A stretch of DNA of 64,000 nt from Desulfosarcina alkanivorans (GCF_009688945.1 NZ_AP021874.1:1922001-1986000), one strand, 5' to 3'; positions 1-7,844 are shown, counted from the first letter of the stretch. Numbers and translations: made by a program. Notes: a model not told the origin generated them from the sequence alone.

Positions 1-418
1 TGTCTTCAAACGAATGCTGCTTTTGGAGTTCTTTATGAAGCGTATTGATGTCGGATAAATCCCGGAAGGACATGACACCGCCGATTATCCGGTTATCTGC
101 ATTTTTTAGAACACCGGTCGTCATGTTGATAGGAATTTGTTTCTGGTCGGCACGGTAAATGTAGATCGGACGGTTCGGAACGGTTTGCCGGGCTTCGATG
201 ACCTGTTTCAGGATGCATTGATCTTCGCACATATTGCTTCGAAGCACTTCGAAGCACTTGCGTCCGATAGCTTCTTCATTCCTGATGCCGGTGATCTTCT
301 CAGCAGCTTTGTTGAAAGACGTCACCCGCCAGTTCAAATCGACCGTATATACACCATCGGCAATGGAATCCAGGATGCTGCGATACAATCTGGGAAAGGG
401 TTTGTCTAACTCGATCAT
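1..418 (-). CDS. PAS-domain regulator or sensor, N-terminal part
   Basis: The visible 139 residues form a PAS fold: 'DSIADGVYTVD' and 'FNKAAEKITG' near the N-terminus, then 'GGVMSFRDLSD' at the end of the domain, followed by a helical linker that runs off the window edge. In anaerobic deltaproteobacteria this arrangement usually precedes a sigma-54 AAA+ activator or a histidine kinase; which one cannot be seen here. The start at 418 has an AAAGG about nine bases upstream; an in-frame ATG at 475 would add 19 residues and is possible. The gene is divergent from the cytochrome cluster that has a sigma-54-like promoter, so it is the obvious candidate for the cluster's local regulator. That role is inference. 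Confidence 0.8.
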   Translation of the reverse strand, partial: MIELDKPFPRLYRSILDSIADGVYTVDLNWRVTSFNKAAEKITGIRNEEAIGRKCFEVLRSNMCEDQCILKQVIEARQTVPNRPIYIYRADQKQIPINMTTGVLKNADNRIIGGVMSFRDLSDINTLHKELQKQHSFED

Positions 419-596
419 GATGGTGTGGCCTTTCTGCCCATGGTTCACAAACTGGTGCAAATTGGTGCCTGTCATACACACAGTAGCTTCATTTTGTTCT
501 ACCTTGCCCCATTATTCATAAGTGCCGAATTCCTGTCAATTGATAAATTTCCTTTATTTTTTATGCGTTATCTAAATCATTGAAGATTATTACCTA

Positions 597-612
597 TTGG
601 AATGCATTTTGC
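597..612 (+). promoter_or_regulatory. Candidate sigma-54 (-24/-12) promoter
   Basis: TTGGAATGCATTTTGC has the invariant GG and GC separated by exactly ten bases, as sigma-54 promoters require, and matches most of the TTGGCACG-N4-TTGC consensus. It points towards the cytochrome gene, giving a leader of about 130 bases. A small palindrome (TGTCAATTGATA, about 534-545) sits upstream where an activator could bind. Assignment is by eye. Confidence 0.5.
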
Positions 613-753
613 GATCTTAAATTATCAATAGAGATATCATCAATGTACACACCATTTTTCATCCCCGGACGATTAATTTCAAAACGTTGCAGGATGCTTT
701 CATTTCAAGATTTTTTGCAGCGGAAACAGGAAAACGAAAAAAAGGAGGGCTCT

Positions 754-1086
754 ATGAAAAAAAGGCAGGTGGATTGGTGGCGGGTATCGGCTTTTAGTAT
801 CTGCACCCTTTTTTTGCTGGGGGGAATTTGCATGATGGTGAATCAGAGCATGGCAAAGAGTACGTCCGTTGCCCATAAGCAGGCGTTCGCTCTTTATACA
901 AAAAAATGCCTGGGCTGTCACGACTCGGTAGCCGATCCTGAGAAACCGGGTCGTACACGGGATGACTGGCATCTCGTGGTCAACGTCATGCACAAATACG
1001 GCATGGATATGACAACAGATGAAGCGGATGTGATTATCGAACTGCTTTACGATCTCAGACAGGGCATGGAAAGAGAAGCCGGATAA
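754..1086 (+). CDS. Monohaem cytochrome c, membrane-anchored or periplasmic
   Basis: The 110-residue protein has one N-terminal hydrophobic segment (about residues 12-32, a signal peptide or anchor) and one haem-binding motif CLGCH. The second half ('DDWHLVVNVMHKYGMDMT') supplies Met residues that could be the distal haem ligand. This is the small class I type used as a periplasmic electron carrier. The start is chosen because AAAGGAGG precedes it directly; an open frame extends further upstream but has no comparable ribosome site. It is the first gene of a same-strand cluster behind a sigma-54-like promoter, and the exported hydrolase follows after 53 bases, so it may shuttle electrons for that system. 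The partner is unknown. Confidence 0.85.
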   Translation: MKKRQVDWWRVSAFSICTLFLLGGICMMVNQSMAKSTSVAHKQAFALYTKKCLGCHDSVADPEKPGRTRDDWHLVVNVMHKYGMDMTTDEADVIIELLYDLRQGMEREAG

Positions 1087-1139
1087 ATAGAAAAAGCAGC
1101 GCACAGGTATCATTTTTCCTAACTCAAAAAGGAGAAGCC

Positions 1140-2237
1140 ATGAAACGAAGGACTTTTCTCAAATCAATGGCGGCCACCGGGATTGCCTCTTCCATGACAG
1201 GGGCTGTGATTCCAAATAAGGCCGAAGCAGCCAAGAAACTCGACATTGGTGAGATTCAGGGTCTCAAGATCGATGTGTTGACGGAAACCAGCTGGTTCAA
1301 CAACGATATTTTCAAAAAGGATATCATGGATTACGGCGGGGCCATGACCAATCAATACACGATTCCCTGGCATTGGGACAATGCCGGAGGGTATGCGGTT
1401 TTGATTACGGTCACCACGCTCGAAGGTCAGGAACGCAAATTCATGATGGACTTCGGCTGGAACAATGAATGGATGGATTATATCTACGAAGAAAAAAGCG
1501 ATGTCGCTTCATTGATAAGCAAAGATGAAATCGAATTCTGGGTTCTGTCGCACTGGCATCTGGATCACTATTGGGGCGTCGAATCCACCTTGAAACGCAA
1601 ACAGGACATCACTTTGTATGCGCCGGCAACCTACTACCCTGAAGATATGGCACTGCTGAAAGACAAGGCCCATCACACGGCAAAAAACAAAGAAACCGGT
1701 CAGATGGATCATATTTGCAAGAACGATTATCCCCATACGGGAAAACTGGTTTTGTGCGATCCCAAAGGTGAAAACGGGGAAGGAATTTACCGATTGATGC
1801 CCGGTGTGGCGGTTCGAAATTTTGATGTGCCGATTCTCTTGCGGGTGCGGGGTGAAAACGTACTCTATTTCAACGTAAAAGACAAAGGCTTGGTTACGGT
1901 AACCGGCTGCTGTCACCCGGGAATTCTGTCGCTGTTTTCATATGGGAGGAAGAACTTCAAGGGGTACAAACCCTATGGTTGCTATGGCGGATTGCACATC
2001 AGTCTGTTTGAGACCTGGGATCCTAAATTTGACGATATTATCAAAGGCGTCAAGGCGTTCAAGATCAAAAAGCTCGGTTGCAACCACTGTACTGGCTGGG
2101 TATGGGCTGAAAAGGCTGCCGCATCAGGTGTCCCGGTAGTGAAAGGTACGGATAAATATAAATCCTACAAGAAATTTTCCACGGTGGCCAAGGCCAGCAA
2201 TGTATTCCTCACCAACGGGGATGCCGTCACGTTTTGA
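1140..2237 (+). CDS. Tat-exported metallo-beta-lactamase-fold hydrolase
   Basis: The 365-residue protein starts with a twin-arginine signal (KRRTFLK, then a hydrophobic stretch and an AEA-type cleavage site near residue 30), so it is probably exported folded with its metals. The metallo-beta-lactamase signature is HWHLDH (about residues 138-143); later ligand regions include 'VTGCCHPG' and 'YGGLHIS'. The VTGCCH/GGLH pattern belongs to the subfamily often annotated as dihydropterin or ribofuranosylaminobenzene phosphate synthase-like, and a cytoplasmic relative of the same type lies at 43153-44019. AAGGAGAAGCC precedes the ATG. The substrate cannot be read from the sequence. Export together with a cytochrome c suggests a periplasmic reaction. 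Confidence 0.85.
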   Translation: MKRRTFLKSMAATGIASSMTGAVIPNKAEAAKKLDIGEIQGLKIDVLTETSWFNNDIFKKDIMDYGGAMTNQYTIPWHWDNAGGYAVLITVTTLEGQERKFMMDFGWNNEWMDYIYEEKSDVASLISKDEIEFWVLSHWHLDHYWGVESTLKRKQDITLYAPATYYPEDMALLKDKAHHTAKNKETGQMDHICKNDYPHTGKLVLCDPKGENGEGIYRLMPGVAVRNFDVPILLRVRGENVLYFNVKDKGLVTVTGCCHPGILSLFSYGRKNFKGYKPYGCYGGLHISLFETWDPKFDDIIKGVKAFKIKKLGCNHCTGWVWAEKAAASGVPVVKGTDKYKSYKKFSTVAKASNVFLTNGDAVTF

Positions 2238-2272
2238 TCATTCGATCTGCCTTTAGGGTCAATCTGATGAAT

Positions 2273-2316
2273 GGGGAGAAAGGGGATATCTTATTCCAAA
2301 GGCCCCCTTTTTCCCC
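2273..2316 (+). other. Intercistronic stem-loop
   Basis: GGGGAGAAAGGGG (2273-2285) pairs with CCCCCTTTTTCCCC (2303-2316) with one mismatch, between the hydrolase gene and the membrane-protein gene. There is no U-tract after it, so it may set differential mRNA stability or attenuate, rather than end transcription. Confidence 0.55.
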
Positions 2317-2337
2317 AAAAAGCGTAAGGAGGCGTGT

Positions 2338-3570
2338 ATGCCCGAGGAGAGTTCATATCTCAAATTTAATTATTTTTTCGGTCTGGTTAACCTGGCTGTC
2401 GTGTTTTTGATAGTGTGGTTTCTCTGGTATATTTTTATGAATCCCAACACGGTCATGAAATTGTATACGCCCATGTATGGGTTTTCATTGATAGTCGTAT
2501 TTTTATCGAGCATTATCCTCATGGCAAAGGTCCTTGAATGGCCGGTATGGTATAATCAGCTATGCCAGAGAGATAATCCGATCTCCAAAGGGATCCTCTT
2601 AACGGTCATCGCTTTTTTGATGATGATTGGGCTCAATTACATATTTTTCTGGGGATTTATCGGAAAATTCGGTATCGCTTACTTCAGCCCGGATTCTATT
2701 GTGGCTTCCGGCGGCATCGGAGCGGAGCCGTTCAATGCGCGAGAAAACGCTTCCACGGCCATTGTGTATTTTTTTACAGCATTTCTATGGATGGCGTTGT
2801 TCTGGGACCTCGGTTTTGGTCGCTGGCCCTGGCATAAGAGCACTTATGGCGTACAGGCATGGTCCAGGTTGTTTGCCATAGCCTTTTTTGTGGTGCTTTT
2901 CTATATTCTCCTGTTCCATTCTCATGTCTGCTATCTTTTTTATCCCGCGCAGGATAAGGCTGCCGTGACTCCCTGGTGGGAGGAATTGGCCGGCACTGGC
3001 AGCGCTTTTTTCAGCCTGGGGCTCATTCTGTGTATCCTTGTCTGGGTCGTTTTTTCCGGTCTCCTATGGGAAGGCAAACCCTGGGACCGGTATGAACTTG
3101 ACGGTGAAAGCACATTCGGCAAGGGATTTGTGGTATTTATCAGCACCCTGGCCTTCGGCATTATCCTGATGTTTATTCTATTGAAGGTTTTTGATTATGT
3201 GTGGGACGAGCCGTTTGTGGGCGGTCAATATACGGACGGCCCGGACTGGCGATATATCCATGCCGGTGAAATTGCCGGTTTTTTTATTATAGCGGCATTT
3301 ATCTGGAAAAACTATTTTAACAATTTCCCCAATGTTGAACGCCTGTGGGTCAGGGCGCTGATCCGAAGTATCCTTGCTGTTGTTCTGGGCATGCTCATTT
3401 ACTGGTTTTACTATTCGCCGCTGGCCACCTTTTTTCTGGCCAAAGTTGAAGGTTTTGCCCAGCCGGGAGATACACCGCTGGTTTGGGCATTGCTGTTTTT
3501 AAGTGTCATCCTGATACAGAGTGAATTCTTTGATGGATGGCCGCTTAAAAGAAAAAGGCAGGTGGGTTGA
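2338..3570 (+). CDS. Polytopic inner-membrane protein of unknown function
   Basis: This 410-residue protein has about ten hydrophobic segments spread over its whole length (for example residues 13-35, 45-65, 85-110, 135-155, 180-200, 220-245, 260-285, 305-325, 335-360 and 380-400). Aromatic residues and several His and Trp residues lie at segment ends. I do not recognise the family; no transporter or oxidase signature is evident. GGAGGCGTG precedes the ATG closely. It sits between the exported hydrolase and two small or unknown genes in one transcriptional direction, with only 3 bases to the next gene, so it is probably the membrane component of the same system. A quinone- or haem-linked role would suit the neighbouring cytochrome, but that is speculation. 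Confidence 0.75.
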   Translation: MPEESSYLKFNYFFGLVNLAVVFLIVWFLWYIFMNPNTVMKLYTPMYGFSLIVVFLSSIILMAKVLEWPVWYNQLCQRDNPISKGILLTVIAFLMMIGLNYIFFWGFIGKFGIAYFSPDSIVASGGIGAEPFNARENASTAIVYFFTAFLWMALFWDLGFGRWPWHKSTYGVQAWSRLFAIAFFVVLFYILLFHSHVCYLFYPAQDKAAVTPWWEELAGTGSAFFSLGLILCILVWVVFSGLLWEGKPWDRYELDGESTFGKGFVVFISTLAFGIILMFILLKVFDYVWDEPFVGGQYTDGPDWRYIHAGEIAGFFIIAAFIWKNYFNNFPNVERLWVRALIRSILAVVLGMLIYWFYYSPLATFFLAKVEGFAQPGDTPLVWALLFLSVILIQSEFFDGWPLKRKRQVG

Positions 3571-3573
3571 CCG

Positions 3574-3846
3574 ATGACAGACAGTGGTAGACGCAGGTTT
3601 TTGAGTAACTATTTCCTGCATCAGGCAGGTCGATGTTTGCAGGGGTTTGAAGATGGATTAGAAGAGGCCCGAAAGAAAGCCGAGTTTGACCAATTCTTCG
3701 ATTCCTATGAGTCGAGCTATGCCCTTACACTGGCCTATCCGGATGACATCCTTCTCGAAACCGCCAGAAAACACGATATTGAAACCGAAGACCGTCCGAA
3801 AAAAGACATCGTCAAGGAGCTTTTCATTAAAAAAGGGGGATTTTAA
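3574..3846 (+). CDS. Small acidic hypothetical protein
   Basis: A 90-residue soluble, highly charged protein. The N-terminal half is helical ('GFEDGLEEARKKAEFDQFF') and the C-terminal end is rich in Lys and Glu. It has no signal peptide. It begins 3 bases after the membrane-protein gene, with AGGTGGG upstream, which implies coupled translation. I do not recognise a family. Its position suggests a cytoplasmic accessory or chaperone for the membrane protein, which is inference only. Confidence 0.65.
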   Translation: MTDSGRRRFLSNYFLHQAGRCLQGFEDGLEEARKKAEFDQFFDSYESSYALTLAYPDDILLETARKHDIETEDRPKKDIVKELFIKKGGF

Positions 3847-3886
3847 CATCGAACTCGAAAGTTTTTTTAGAAATCAGATCGAGGGG

Positions 3887-4792
3887 ATGCTGATTGTTTC
3901 GTCCTGGAGCGAGCAATTCAGGGCCGATATCGGTCTCAAGGGTGTCAGCCAGGTATGGGGCGGCCCGCCTGCGTGGTACATCTGGCTGGCTGATGCACCC
4001 GGTGTGTATCATTTGGCGCTTTTAGCGACCGAAGAGAAAAAGCAGCGTGGCAAGGCGCTTTATAAAGCCGAATTTGCCGTTAAATGTTATCCGTATCCAG
4101 ATGACGCCTGTTTTCAGGGGTTTTCATTTCTTGAGCAAACACTTATCAATAGTGATTTTTTCGACAAAACACATACCCCGGTTTTCGAGTGCCGGGGAAA
4201 AATCCCCCCGGATCTTTTTACTATAGGTATGGTCGAAGTGGCCATGGACCACGAGGCCCATATGGCCAGTTTCTGTATTGAAACCCAGGACATCCTCCGC
4301 AGCCGGTATGCTGCTGAAACAGATCAGTTCTTTCCAATCCTGGACCTTGACCGGAAGTTTGTCGAGGGCGAGATTGACCGGGATATACCGGGCTTGAAAA
4401 TGGCCTATCCCTTGTTTGACTGCTTGATGTGCCTGTATGCAAATGCCGGCAAACAGGCACCCCTTCAGATTCGATGTTCCAAAGCACCGGGTTTTGAAAT
4501 CGTTATAGAACGGGGAAACGTGAATGCCACCCCCAATAAAGCCATCAATGGATATCGGTTGGACGTTCGTTATGCCGCAACGGTTCGAAATGAACACAAC
4601 AATAATGTACTCATGCAGACCGATTCAAAGGAATGCAGAGAAGCGTTTTTCTACGAGCGCATGTTTCCCTGTGGACATTTTCATGAGGACCAAGAAGATG
4701 AACGCCTGCCGATCTCCGTCAACAGAAACTGGTGGTCCCTCGCGCATAAGCACTATGTGTCTGAATTAGCTTCGTCTTGCGGTTGTCACTGA
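3887..4792 (+). CDS. Unrecognised protein with Cys-rich C-terminus
   Basis: About 302 residues from the first non-overlapping ATG. The reading frame looks coding back to about 3848 (residues NIELESFF), where a strong AAAGGGGG site lies eight bases before an ATC codon; no ATG, GTG or TTG exists between that site and 3887. Either initiation is at a rare ATC, or the true start is an upstream ATG (for example 3743) overlapping the previous gene. The protein is soluble, has several scattered Cys residues, and ends in SSCGCH, a possible metal or persulfide site. No known family is recognised. It follows the small acidic gene directly, so it belongs to the same cluster. Confidence 0.65.
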   Translation: MLIVSSWSEQFRADIGLKGVSQVWGGPPAWYIWLADAPGVYHLALLATEEKKQRGKALYKAEFAVKCYPYPDDACFQGFSFLEQTLINSDFFDKTHTPVFECRGKIPPDLFTIGMVEVAMDHEAHMASFCIETQDILRSRYAAETDQFFPILDLDRKFVEGEIDRDIPGLKMAYPLFDCLMCLYANAGKQAPLQIRCSKAPGFEIVIERGNVNATPNKAINGYRLDVRYAATVRNEHNNNVLMQTDSKECREAFFYERMFPCGHFHEDQEDERLPISVNRNWWSLAHKHYVSELASSCGCH

Positions 4793-4862
4793 TAAAAGCA
4801 ACGTTATGAAAAGGCGACGCACATACCAATGCTTTTTGCACCCTGGATAAAGAAGCTTTAAA

Positions 4863-5219
4863 ATGAAAACGGTTGCTATCCCGACATTTCAGAAGCGGGT
4901 ATCACCGGTACTAGATACCTGCAAGCATATGCTGGTGATCAATTTTAAAAATGGATCCGAAATAGATCGAGAAAGTATCTTTCTCGGAGATATGACCTTG
5001 AATGAACGGTGTCGTATTTTCGAAAAACTTGGAGTCTCCGTTATTATTTGTGGTGGTATTAGTGCGGCATTCGTTAAAATTCTGAAGCGCATCCAGGTTC
5101 GATTGACAAACGGAATTGCCGGTGACGTCGAAGACGTGTTATCGGCATATGCGGGTGGCTGTTTAGATCATCCGAAATTCTATATGCCCGGTTTCAAGCC
5201 AAACGATAAGCGGGTATAA
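4863..5219 (+). CDS. NifX/NifB-type dinitrogenase cofactor domain protein
   Basis: The 118-residue sequence matches the dinitrogenase iron-molybdenum cofactor fold: 'VAIPTFQKRVSPVLDTC' at the N-terminus, a central 'LGVSVIICGGIS' strand-turn and the closing 'LSAYAGGCLD'. Family members bind or carry metal-sulfur clusters or cofactors. Stand-alone copies without nif genes are common in sulfate reducers, where the role is mostly unknown. Cys residues at the N-terminal DTC and in CGG and GGC motifs could bind metal. It lies about 70 bases after the unknown gene and before the TauE permease, and so links the cluster to metal or sulfur handling. Confidence 0.8.
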   Translation: MKTVAIPTFQKRVSPVLDTCKHMLVINFKNGSEIDRESIFLGDMTLNERCRIFEKLGVSVIICGGISAAFVKILKRIQVRLTNGIAGDVEDVLSAYAGGCLDHPKFYMPGFKPNDKRV

Positions 5220-5431
5220 ACGCTGCCGCCACTTGAAATGGCTTCAGAGTCGATATTTTTTTCGACATGTATGGCCGGAAAAACACGGGGTTTGACAGGC
5301 GCTGCCGTCGTGGTTTAGTCTCCGTTTTCCAAACATCAAAGGCGGAAAGGTGAACGGCTGGATAGGGTATCCGCCTTTTTTCTCGCCCCCACTATCATTT
5401 GCAGGGCATAGAAAACATAAGAGAGCGCTCC

Positions 5432-6190
5432 ATGACCCCATCAATCATTCTTTTTCTTGGCATATTTTTCATTTCGCTGGTCCTGACAATGGTCGGTCTT
5501 GGGGGAGGGCTGATCTTTTCCCCACTCTTCGTGATCCTCGGTTTTGCCAAGGTGGATGCGGCATCGGCATCGCTGTTTCTCAACCTTGTTGCCGCCGCGT
5601 CTGCCGCGTATACCTATTCGCAAAAAAAGATGGTGGATTTTTCCCTTGCGATACCGCTGATCGTGTCTTCCGGACTTGCCGCCCCCATAGGATCCTACCT
5701 GAATTCACGGGTGGATACGACGCCCTTCATGGTCGTCATGTCCATCGTGCTGGCCCTGGCAGGGTGCCGGATGCTGATGGCGCCACCCAGGCAGGCAGAC
5801 GGTGCCGGTGTCGGTCCTTTAAAAAAAATTTTCGGCGGATTGGGGATTGGTGCATGCATTGGCCTGATAGGCGGGTTTCTGGGTATCGGCGGCGGCGTTT
5901 TTGTTGTGCCCCTCCTGATATACATACTGAAGACCCCCACAAAAATCGCGGCCGCCTCTTCAACCTTCATCGTGTGCTTCTCTTCCCTGACCGGCTTTCT
6001 GGGCTACGCGGCCATGGAGCCCATTAATTGGCGTTTCATCCTTCCTGCCGCCGTGGCGTCTTTTGCCGGTGGCCAGGCAGGGGCGAGGATCATGAGCACC
6101 CGCCTGAAAGGAAAAACAATCCGAATCATTTTCAGCCTGCTGCTGTTTGGCTTGTGTGCAAAGCTGGTTCACCAATTATTGATTCGATGA
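5432..6190 (+). CDS. TauE/SafE-family sulfite/organosulfonate exporter-like permease
   Basis: A 252-residue integral membrane protein with about eight helices and the two family glycine-rich repeats, 'VGLGGGLIFSPLF' near residue 20 and 'IGGFLGIGGGVFVVPLL' near residue 150. TauE/SafE proteins export or import sulfite, sulfoacetate, thiosulfate or related anions. The start is the ATG at 5432 behind AAGAGAG; a TTG 33 bases upstream is less likely. It is the last gene of the rightward cluster, and its stop lies 13 bases from the end of the convergent DsrE-like selenoprotein gene. Together they suggest sulfur-anion or sulfane-sulfur traffic. Confidence 0.88.
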   Translation: MTPSIILFLGIFFISLVLTMVGLGGGLIFSPLFVILGFAKVDAASASLFLNLVAAASAAYTYSQKKMVDFSLAIPLIVSSGLAAPIGSYLNSRVDTTPFMVVMSIVLALAGCRMLMAPPRQADGAGVGPLKKIFGGLGIGACIGLIGGFLGIGGGVFVVPLLIYILKTPTKIAAASSTFIVCFSSLTGFLGYAAMEPINWRFILPAAVASFAGGQAGARIMSTRLKGKTIRIIFSLLLFGLCAKLVHQLLIR

Positions 6191-6203
6191 GTTTTGCCAT
6201 AAC

Positions 6204-6521
6204 CTAAAAGGTAATAATCCGGTCGCTTTCTTTGATCAGTTCATAAAGGGTCTTTTGGGTTGCTCTTTTGTGGCAGCCTTCCTTCACGCCGTGAAGGTCC
6301 ATTAATTTGCCTCAGGCAAACAGCTGACCCTCGGAAAGGGTAAAAATCCTGGCCAATTCTTTCAATGGAAATTGTTGCGAGTCCGATTCTTCATACCGGA
6401 CTGATGGGCCGTTTAGAAAAATACTGACATCGTCCATTCCCTCAAGCATCATATTGCCCAGCCTGAAAGCATTCCAGATCACCTCGGGTGTGTCCTGACA
6501 GATTACCATTGCAACTTTCAT
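6204..6521 (-). CDS. DsrE-like selenoprotein (UGA read as selenocysteine)
   Basis: Conceptual length is 105 residues with Sec at position 70 (TGA, complement of 6312-6314). The first 69 residues match small DsrE-family proteins ('MKVAMVICQDTPEVIWNAFR', 'VSIFLNGPSV', 'LARIFTLSEGQLFA'). After the UGA the frame continues for 35 residues to a TAG, ending 'TLYELIKESDRIITF', the usual DsrE-like C-terminus. The UGA falls on the family's conserved Cys of the A-C-G motif, the sulfur-carrying residue. A hairpin matching bacterial SECIS lies just downstream. GGAG precedes the ATG at 6519-6521. DsrE-like selenoproteins are known from deltaproteobacteria. Conventional gene callers would truncate this gene at 6312 and lose its active site. 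Confidence 0.85.
6281..6297 (-). promoter_or_regulatory. Bacterial SECIS-like hairpin
   Basis: In the mRNA, CCUUCAC pairs perfectly with GUGAAGG around a GGC loop. The stem starts 14 bases after the UGA and the first loop G is about 22 bases after it, inside the 16-37 base range described for bacterial SECIS, with G at the start of a short apical loop. It lies inside the coding frame, as bacterial elements do. Confidence 0.75.
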
Positions 6522-6622
6522 ATGGCATTCTCCTTCATTCAGTTTGCTGACATTTTCACCACCGGCGGAAATCGCCCTGGCGCAGCATAACACGGATGCA
6601 TGCAGATTCTCCGGAAAATAAT

Positions 6623-7543
6623 TTATCCATTTTGCTTCAGCAAATAACTGGCGACATCTCCAAACAGAAAAGCATCAATGGCCCTGTGTTGCTGATGGGA
6701 GGCTGAAATCGATACGGAGGGATCCGCCTGGGCGACGATGACGGCATTTGCATTTGGAATGAAAGCGATTCGCTGGCCTCCGTGTCCCAGGGCGAAGGGG
6801 ATGTCATTGTCATGGTCGAATCTTTTAATCCACCACAGGTAGCCGTATCCATAATTTTTATCCCACACTTGGTTTGCATATGCCAATGTGCTCATGCCCG
6901 TGGACCTGGCGATAATGGCTGACAATATATGCGCATTGAAGCTCAGGTAATTAAATTCATCGCCCGGGTTGGATTTGATCGGAAGGCCAAGAATGTGGCC
7001 AATCCAGTCAGATGAATCGTATAACTGCTGATAGGCCCTGGCACTCTCTTTTACCCCGAATCCGGATGTCATGGTCACTAAATGCCTGATGGCGATGTCC
7101 TGAACCCGGGGATCTGTATCATGCTTCAGGTATTCGGGGAGAAAATCCATTATCTTTTGATCGATGCCGGTGATGTATCCTTGGCCGATTGCGATTCCCA
7201 ATACAGCGGACAAGATGCTCTTTGAAATGGATTTAATGTCGATGAGCTGATCCGGCCCACCGCCATGCAGGTATTTCCCGGCCAGTAATTCTCCATCCTG
7301 AACGACGATCAGGCTTTTTAGAAACGGTATTTTTTCGGCGCTACTCAATATTTCCGAAAGGTTATTTTTCTCGGGCACCTTTCCGGACGGCGGCCTGAAC
7401 CTGTCCGGGTGGATTCCGGCACAAGAGAGAAGAACGCAAAGCGCAGCAGATGCATATAAAACGGTTATCTTGCTGAAAGGTTTCTTTGAGAAAATAATCG
7501 GCGTCCTTTTCCCCTGGAAAAAATGAAAAGCAGAGCAAAACAC
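6623..7543 (-). CDS. Serine beta-lactamase-family lipoprotein, internally shortened
   Basis: The 306-residue protein has a lipobox (LLSCAG near residue 40), the SxxK nucleophile motif SISK (about residue 105) and a late GHGG corresponding to the HxG motif. This is the class C/esterase-like family of penicillin-binding-fold hydrolases. Family members carry some 70-90 residues between the 'TLAYANQ' region and the 'YGYLWW' strand, with the glycine-rich 'LTPRDMAKFG'-type segment. Here those two parts are joined almost directly, so an in-frame deletion is likely and activity is doubtful. It is read away from the selenoprotein gene's start, 100 bases upstream on the same strand. A role in the cluster is not indicated. 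Confidence 0.7.
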   Translation of the reverse strand: MFCSAFHFFQGKRTPIIFSKKPFSKITVLYASAALCVLLSCAGIHPDRFRPPSGKVPEKNNLSEILSSAEKIPFLKSLIVVQDGELLAGKYLHGGGPDQLIDIKSISKSILSAVLGIAIGQGYITGIDQKIMDFLPEYLKHDTDPRVQDIAIRHLVTMTSGFGVKESARAYQQLYDSSDWIGHILGLPIKSNPGDEFNYLSFNAHILSAIIARSTGMSTLAYANQVWDKNYGYGYLWWIKRFDHDNDIPFALGHGGQRIAFIPNANAVIVAQADPSVSISASHQQHRAIDAFLFGDVASYLLKQNG

Positions 7544-7577
7544 GCACTGCTTCTTAAATGATTCACCTGAACCGGAA

Positions 7578-7844
7578 TCAGGGAATTTTCCAGGACACTT
7601 TTCCTATGCCGATGCCCTGGTATGTCCTTTCCTTCGATGGTTTGACGGCAGGACGTGGCATAAATTCAATTTTACCCTGAATACCGCTGCAGGCCCCTGT
7701 TCGGCCAATAAATGTCACACCGCCTGAAGTCGGGCCGGCACCCAATATACCTTCATTTTCCAAAACACCATAGATTAGATCGCCATTTGGACAAGTGAAC
7801 ATGATCGAGCCGTTGCCTTTGAGTGCCATACTGAATTTCTTCAT
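7578..7844 (-). CDS. Small beta-rich hypothetical protein
   Basis: An 88-residue Gly-rich protein with alternating strands ('SGGVTFIGRTGACSGIQGK'). It resembles the tail of a lipocalin-like or DUF3224-type barrel in which a G-T-G-x-F/C-x-G-I-x-G turn recurs, but it is too short for a full barrel. GGGGGAGG precedes the ATG. Just upstream, an open frame ending '...NAIYWGRPK' overlaps its ATG by one base, so it may be the second half of a split gene. Function unknown. Confidence 0.45.
   Translation of the reverse strand: MKKFSMALKGNGSIMFTCPNGDLIYGVLENEGILGAGPTSGGVTFIGRTGACSGIQGKIEFMPRPAVKPSKERTYQGIGIGKVSWKIP

Noticed and set aside
3686..3886. An overlapping start of the unknown gene at 3686
   Set aside because: It would overlap the preceding gene by 160 bases, and the extra residues look like an out-of-frame translation of it.
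6312..6593. A 93-residue stand-alone protein ending at 6312
   Set aside because: Its first 24 residues precede the real ribosome site, and its end is the UGA that is better read as selenocysteine.
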